From contig NC_011682.1 in NCBI RefSeq assembly GCF_000150955.2, positions 186,001-250,000 on the forward strand: DNA of 64,000 nt. Reading direction: 5' to 3'. The DNA is from Phaeodactylum tricornutum CCAP 1055/1. Taxonomy: Eukaryota > Bacillariophyta > Bacillariophyceae > Surirellales > Neidiaceae. How positions within the stretch are numbered: position 1 is the stretch's first letter; each line of letters begins with the position of its first letter. Positions 59,739-64,000 of this stretch are shown one piece after another. The notes under the pieces were generated by a model, which saw only the letters and a program-made list of their open reading frames with translations, did not search any database and had not been told where the DNA came from. The position numbers were made by a program, and so were the translations under genes.

Positions 59739-59780
59739 TCCATACAGCTCTATCCTTGACTTGCTATCCTTAATTTGCCT

Positions 59781-61037
59781 TTAGACTATGTTCATATAAC
59801 GCTTGGGCACGAGGGGAACATTACCATTGGATAGTCGTTCACAGCTAGCAGTGGCTACTTTGTACTCATCAGGATATTTCAAAAGAACGCCTTCCGGAGC
59901 AAGCTCTTTTCCAGTAGACCATCTTGTTGTATCAACTGGAATAGAACATGTGAACAGAATGCGTCTAAAGCGTCCAATTAGCGGGACCAAGCCAAGCTTG
60001 GTCCATGTTGTCTTAAGAAAGATCTCCGAGTTCATGTTTTCCTTTGGAGTCACGTTGACAAACATGTCAGGATGTCTCAGAAATGTAGGCATAACGTCCA
60101 GAGTTTTCAAAATCAGGCTGGACGGTGCAGTGTAAAAGCGGTCATTAAAGCCCCAATAGTTCTCTCCTTCCGATAACCAGATCCTCTCGGAGGGTAGCTC
60201 TGAAAGCTTTAATGGGCATTTATAAAACTGGTCTGTACGGGTAATGATAAATCGATCATATGTTTGCTCCCAGCCGTCTTTTTGGATACGCTGTGCCACA
60301 AACCATCGAAACATGTGCACCATGGCTGCACTCGCATCGTACCCTTTCACCCCGCCAAGAATAAGAGGGTAGATCGACGAAGGATAGAATTCGAAGGCGG
60401 CTTTCCTCCATTCAGATCCCCCGATGAGGTCAATTGCATCGGCCCAATCGTCGTATCTTGGAATCCACTCAATGTGTTTTGCCCTTGTGAACAGAGAAGC
60501 ATTGCTATATTCCACTTGATCAGGAATCTGAACAAAAAGGGCCAAATCGGCCTGGTTGGCGTCAAGTACGTTCGTATACAGAGATCTCCAGGCTGTCTCT
60601 CCACACCGTAAGTCGCCAATAAGAACAACAAGGGTTCGGTTACGGTTTACTGCAAGCGAAGGCTGGTTCATGTTTCTTGAAACAGTGGGAACAAGGATTT
60701 CGCTCTTTTTTGGTAAGGGTAACAGAGGGATCTCGAACGACTTGCTCATGGAATGGGCGCTCCGTGCTCTAATCGCACCCAGGAGTGACGACGACGCCTT
60801 TGTTGCCAACGACTTCTTCGAATCTGGGTTACTTGGAAAGATGCAGATACTTGTCTTCACAAATACAGAGCAGATCGCAGTAATTCCAAAGACTGTCAAT
60901 ATTGTAGCCTTCCACATTCTTCCTTTCTCTTTCTTCTTCTCACCGCCATTTGTTGAACGAGTCGGTTGGGCCTTCCTGAATGGAGCGATGGATCTTCGCG
61001 GCTTTCGTATCATAGCTTCCCTCTGCTTTTCCCGCAA
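59781..61037 (-). CDS. Glycosyltransferase-like type II membrane protein, intact paralogue of the 4 kb gene
   Basis: 418 residues, single exon. A basic cytosolic segment (RKPRRSIAPFRKAQPTR, KKKEKGR) precedes a signal anchor (ATILTVFGITAICSVFVKTSICIF, about 44-67) and a lumenal domain. Conserved with the broken gene at 3754-4911: TLVVLIGDLRCGETAWRSLY, HIEWIPRYDDWADAIDLIGG, ILGGVKGYDASAAMVHMF, DRFIITRTDQFYKCPL, PSSLILKTLDVMPTFLRH and FTCSIPVDTTRW. The opening VLIGDLRCG and the central ITRTDQFY resemble the first strand and acidic motif of GT-A-like folds. No named family is recognised; I infer a Golgi glycosyltransferase-like enzyme with a lineage-specific distribution. Position about 56 kb from the broken copy, same strand. 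Confidence 0.7.
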   Translation of the reverse strand: MREKQREAMIRKPRRSIAPFRKAQPTRSTNGGEKKKEKGRMWKATILTVFGITAICSVFVKTSICIFPSNPDSKKSLATKASSSLLGAIRARSAHSMSKSFEIPLLPLPKKSEILVPTVSRNMNQPSLAVNRNRTLVVLIGDLRCGETAWRSLYTNVLDANQADLALFVQIPDQVEYSNASLFTRAKHIEWIPRYDDWADAIDLIGGSEWRKAAFEFYPSSIYPLILGGVKGYDASAAMVHMFRWFVAQRIQKDGWEQTYDRFIITRTDQFYKCPLKLSELPSERIWLSEGENYWGFNDRFYTAPSSLILKTLDVMPTFLRHPDMFVNVTPKENMNSEIFLKTTWTKLGLVPLIGRFRRILFTCSIPVDTTRWSTGKELAPEGVLLKYPDEYKVATASCERLSNGNVPLVPKRYMNIV

Positions 61038-61438
61038 GCCTTTCTCTTTTCGTGATTATTGATAAGTGCATGAACTTGAGTGCTGGAGGTGTATTAATGC
61101 CACAACAGAAAAATTCGAGTTTACACACAGGATCAGAAGATTGCAAGGCCATCACCGTGTAGTCTGAATAACTCTTTCGTGACAGGGAGGGGACCAGAAA
61201 GTTGGAAAGACGGATAGAGATTCACAGTCAGACAGCAGTGTGAGTCCAAATAAATGCCAACCCTAAGTAAAATGGCTTTCTAAAAAGGGTCGTTTCTGAG
61301 GGAAAAGGAACTGACTGGAAGTGGCGGCCAACCATAGGTAGATGCTTGATATTTTACTGTTACATGTACAAAGAACAGCTACTGTGCTTTTTTTCTTTTT
61401 TCAAAACAAAGTTACGTTGACAGTAGTGTAAAGCACTT
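61038..61438. other. Intergenic between same-strand genes
   Basis: 401 bases, presumed promoter of the 418-residue gene. ACAGTCA at 61224 and TTACTGTTAC at about 61357. Confidence 0.45.
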
Positions 61439-62944
61439 TCATGCCCGGCATGATCTGATAACAATTTCATCGTCGCATTTCTTCGCAAGCTCTTTCAAGA
61501 CGGCACGGCCGCAGTCTCGGATAACGAAATTGCTTGCTTTGTATTTGCTCAATACGAGTAAGACGACCTCAATCCCTCCACGTTCAGCGATGACATTGGC
61601 ATTTTCCGAGTCTTTTGCTAATCGCGACAAAACACCACAAGCTGCCAACTGCAAGTCTGCGTCTAAACCGAGGATAGAACGATTCCTTCCTGCTTCCATC
61701 GCTGCGAGAACAAGATCTAAACCGTCGGACTCCATGATGGAAGCTCTGTTTTCGTAGGTTTGCGCTAAATTTGAAAGCGCAAGACAAGCGGATTCTTGGA
61801 GGCTGACATCAGAATCGGAAGCAGAGCCAAATTTTCGCATGACTGCAAGAACAGCCATGACTCCTCCTTGTTTGCCAATCGAGATTGAGTTGTAAATGTT
61901 CTGTGCAATATGAGCCAGCGCTTTGCAACCTTCGCGCTGTACCAGCAAACACTCGGCTCCACTGTGTTTCTGCAACGCTTCTAAGACTACCTGGATACCT
62001 CCATCCTCTGCTAAACAGAGTTGACGGCTTTTGCTATCTTTAGCAAGGTTAGCGATTGCGGTGCAACCGGCCTGTTGCAACATAGCCGAAAGATGGCTAC
62101 CCGAATTGTGTCGACGCATAGCCCTAAGCAGTACGCTTATACCGCCTTGTCTCATTAGCATGGTACGGATGCCAGCGCTTTTGGTGAGACCCTCTCTGGA
62201 TAGACTAGTCAAAAGGAGACAGCCGACTCTTTGAAGCTCGCCGTCTAGATCAGTCCCAGAATTGTGCCTGAGCATTGCGGAAATGATAAGATCGATTCCA
62301 CCTCGCAAAGCAATCCACATTGCGTTACTCTCGAGTAAAGAGAGGCTCCAGAGCGCCCCGAGGCAAGATGCTTGCACTGCTGCGTCGCTCTGATTGACTC
62401 TGTTGTGACGCTGCATCGCAGCCAATATCACTCTAATTCCCCCTTGTTTTCCGATGGAGGTCTTGGTGGTATCGGCATTCAGTGCCAAAGTCCACAGTAC
62501 ACGGCAGCCAATTTCTTGCACGCTACGAGCCTTTTGGTCATATCCATTCAGTCCTCGCATTGCTGCTAAAACAACTTGTATACCACCTTGTCTTGTTACG
62601 GAATTCCGCCTGGATTCCGTCGTTGAAAAACAGAGTAAAGCATGACAGCCATAGAGCTGTATATTCGGTCTTTGTGAATAAGTATTCATACAATGCACGA
62701 TGGCAGAAATTGCCGCTTCTGCAAAGGCTTTTTCATTGTAGTTCTCAGCCACTAGTACTACCTCTTTTAAGGATTCAAGTACTCGGCCGGCATTTTTAGA
62801 ATCTTTTATCTCTTGAACGAGCTTCCCAGCCCTTATCTCCGGCAGTGTGCCCATCGCCACTTTGGCTGCACTTGTGTTGGTAGTTTTAGGGGGCAGAGGT
62901 GAGCTGTTGACGTACTTTGATGCATATTGTGAGCAGTTGTTCAC
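61439..62944 (-). CDS. Armadillo-repeat protein
   Basis: 501 residues, single exon. After about 60 residues the sequence consists of degenerate armadillo-type helical repeats of roughly 42-50 residues. Each ends with a G-G-I/V segment and a V-L-A-A-M-type helix: RQGGIQVVLAAMRGL, KQGGIRVILAAMQRH, LRGGIDLIISAMLRH, RQGGISVLLRAMRRH, EDGGIQVVLEALQKH, KQGGVMAVLAVMRKF, SDGLDLVLAAMEAG, ERGGIEVVLLVLSKY. Between them lie alanine/leucine helices such as LQQAGCTAIANLAKD and LQESACLALSNLAQ. Eight repeats can be counted. Armadillo solenoids bind peptides; this form, with GGI at each turn, is like that in LRRK2 and many protist proteins. No partner or location can be named. Met32 (MGTLPEIRAGK) is a possible alternative start. 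Confidence 0.82.
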   Translation of the reverse strand: MNNCSQYASKYVNSSPLPPKTTNTSAAKVAMGTLPEIRAGKLVQEIKDSKNAGRVLESLKEVVLVAENYNEKAFAEAAISAIVHCMNTYSQRPNIQLYGCHALLCFSTTESRRNSVTRQGGIQVVLAAMRGLNGYDQKARSVQEIGCRVLWTLALNADTTKTSIGKQGGIRVILAAMQRHNRVNQSDAAVQASCLGALWSLSLLESNAMWIALRGGIDLIISAMLRHNSGTDLDGELQRVGCLLLTSLSREGLTKSAGIRTMLMRQGGISVLLRAMRRHNSGSHLSAMLQQAGCTAIANLAKDSKSRQLCLAEDGGIQVVLEALQKHSGAECLLVQREGCKALAHIAQNIYNSISIGKQGGVMAVLAVMRKFGSASDSDVSLQESACLALSNLAQTYENRASIMESDGLDLVLAAMEAGRNRSILGLDADLQLAACGVLSRLAKDSENANVIAERGGIEVVLLVLSKYKASNFVIRDCGRAVLKELAKKCDDEIVIRSCRA

Positions 62945-63611
62945 GTTAATAAGGTTTGTATCACAGCTTCATAGGTTACGCTTTCGTGCTTCCAACGGTA
63001 TTTTCAACCGCAATAACTGACTTCCCATTAAGGCTTTTACAAACATTTACCGTTTGTAAGCATCATTATACTTGTTAAGGTAGATAGGCTTCGCCAATAA
63101 ATCTGCTGACAAACGGCCTGGTACCGTTATTTGAAGTTCTTAGAAATCACCTAATTTTGGCTTTTCTGGACGTCCGAGCCATCGACGGCGACTTTTGCTA
63201 TTTTTCCACTTAGGTAACGGTTGATTTTTCATAGTGACATCGGAATGAGAAAACCACGAGCAGGACTTATTACTCTTCTTTGTCGACAGCGATTCAGTTG
63301 ACCTTTGATCTACGTAACACAACTGTGAACAGCAAAAAGCTCTGACTAAAATAACCGTTGATTCTTTCATTGGAGGGCTTCCCGGCCTTACATTAGTAGT
63401 TTAGAATAGCTGTTCATACGACACATGAACGACATAAAACTGATGAATGTTACACTTTACTGTTACACGTACAGTTGGTTCTTTTTTCTTTCCTCGTTCG
63501 GCCTGCTCTGTACGCCTGTCTCTTCCGGCTGCACGTGTGCGTATACCTTCAAGTCACCAAGTGCCATTCCACTGATTGAATCTGTGAGGTTGCGATCCCT
63601 TGCCATTAACC
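62945..63611. promoter_or_regulatory. Divergent intergenic region between the armadillo and PMM genes
   Basis: About 670 bases between outward-facing genes. TTACTGTTAC at about 63460. A 78-residue frame at 63425-63661 overlaps the PMM start in another frame and is not supported. Confidence 0.4.
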
Positions 63612-64000
63612 ATGAGCGCTACTCCCGTAAAGCCACGTATCCTAGCCCTCTTCGATGTTGATGGGACACTGACGATTCCTCGGGGTGAAATTACCCCTGA
63701 CATGATGGCGTTCATGAAGGATCTCAGCAAGAAAGTGACTGTTGGTATTGTCGGAGGTATGCGGCCTGTTTGATCGGAATTGGAAGGTTTCCTTCGCCTC
63801 TGTACGGCTCGTTTATCTTAGATTTTGGCTCACATTGCTCTTCAATTCAGGAAGCGACTTGCCTAAACAGGAAGAACAGCTCGGGACTGGTATTGTCGAC
63901 GTGTTTCCGTGGAATTTTTCGCAAAATGGTTTGGTCGCGTACAATAAAGGTCAGCTATTGGAGGTGCAGACCATTGCTAAATTTCTGGGGGAAGACAATG
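63612..64000 (+). CDS. PMM: Phosphomannomutase, 5' part; continues past the window
   Basis: Exon 1 is 63612-63756 and exon 2 starts at 63851; the intron 63757-63850 (GTATGC...AATTCAG) is 94 bases. Splicing after the first base of a Gly codon restores [17 protein letters not shown], a conserved PMM segment. The start [25 protein letters not shown] gives the HAD-family D-V-D-G-T nucleophile motif at the usual distance from the N-terminus. Exon 2 continues [17 protein letters not shown], matching the PMM cap boundary (FxENGLVAY). The enzyme interconverts mannose 6-phosphate and mannose 1-phosphate in the cytosol, feeding GDP-mannose and thus N-glycans and cell-wall mannan. About 80 of the usual 245-250 residues are visible. 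Confidence 0.95.

Noticed and set aside
63425-63661. 78-residue frame across the PMM start
   Set aside because: The PMM frame with DVDGT and a matching intron explains the sequence; this frame is an overlap.

Overview
The window looks like nuclear DNA of a pennate diatom, most likely Phaeodactylum tricornutum. Reasons: eukaryotic genes with few, short GT-AG introns (71 to 160 bases where I could place them); several proteins whose signal peptide ends in the ASAFAP-like site that directs proteins into the secondary plastid of diatoms; a Ty1/copia retroelement; and a gene set that mixes plant-like, animal-like and bacterial-like families. The species is an inference; I could not run a search.

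Layout. 0-11 kb: partial LtrA-like membrane protein (-), Eaf6 histone acetyltransferase subunit (-), a glycosyltransferase-like gene broken by two homopolymer frameshifts (-), a 4.3 kb gene-poor stretch, and a second glycosyltransferase-like gene (-). 11.7-18 kb: two large low-complexity proteins of unknown function (-). 18.5-27.6 kb: a decayed piece of a carnitine/choline acyltransferase gene, then a fossil copia element with near-identical LTRs, then an intact two-exon acyltransferase (+). 27.9-30 kb: CER1/WAX2-like aldehyde decarbonylase (-). 31.3-36.3 kb: SPRY-META fusion (+), MATH-like/signal peptidase I fusion (-), and divergently from it an EngB-type GTPase (+) that needs one frame change. 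36.6-43 kb: TSG101/Vps23 (-), a type II membrane protein with an alginate-lyase domain (-), and a small gag-like fossil. 43-51 kb: a 1.6-kiloresidue propeller/coiled-coil protein (-) and a GT49 (LARGE-type) glycosyltransferase (-). 51.5-61 kb: CNNM/DUF21 transporter (+), plastid-lumen aspartyl protease (-), homogentisate phytyltransferase (-), plastid Band-7 protein (+), and the intact paralogue of the broken 4 kb gene (-). 61.4-64 kb: armadillo-repeat protein (-) and the 5' end of phosphomannomutase (+).

Themes. Glycan synthesis recurs: two or three related type II glycosyltransferase-like proteins, a GT49 enzyme, the alginate-lyase fusion, and phosphomannomutase, which supplies GDP-mannose precursors. 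A plastid set is also present: signal peptidase I, a probable EngB, tocopherol HPT, Band-7 and a twin-arginine lumenal protease. Lipid metabolism is represented by the acyltransferase and the convergent CER1-like gene. Most genes are single-exon and intergenic spaces repeatedly carry an ACAGTNA heptamer. No rRNA, tRNA or CRISPR could be recognised by eye.
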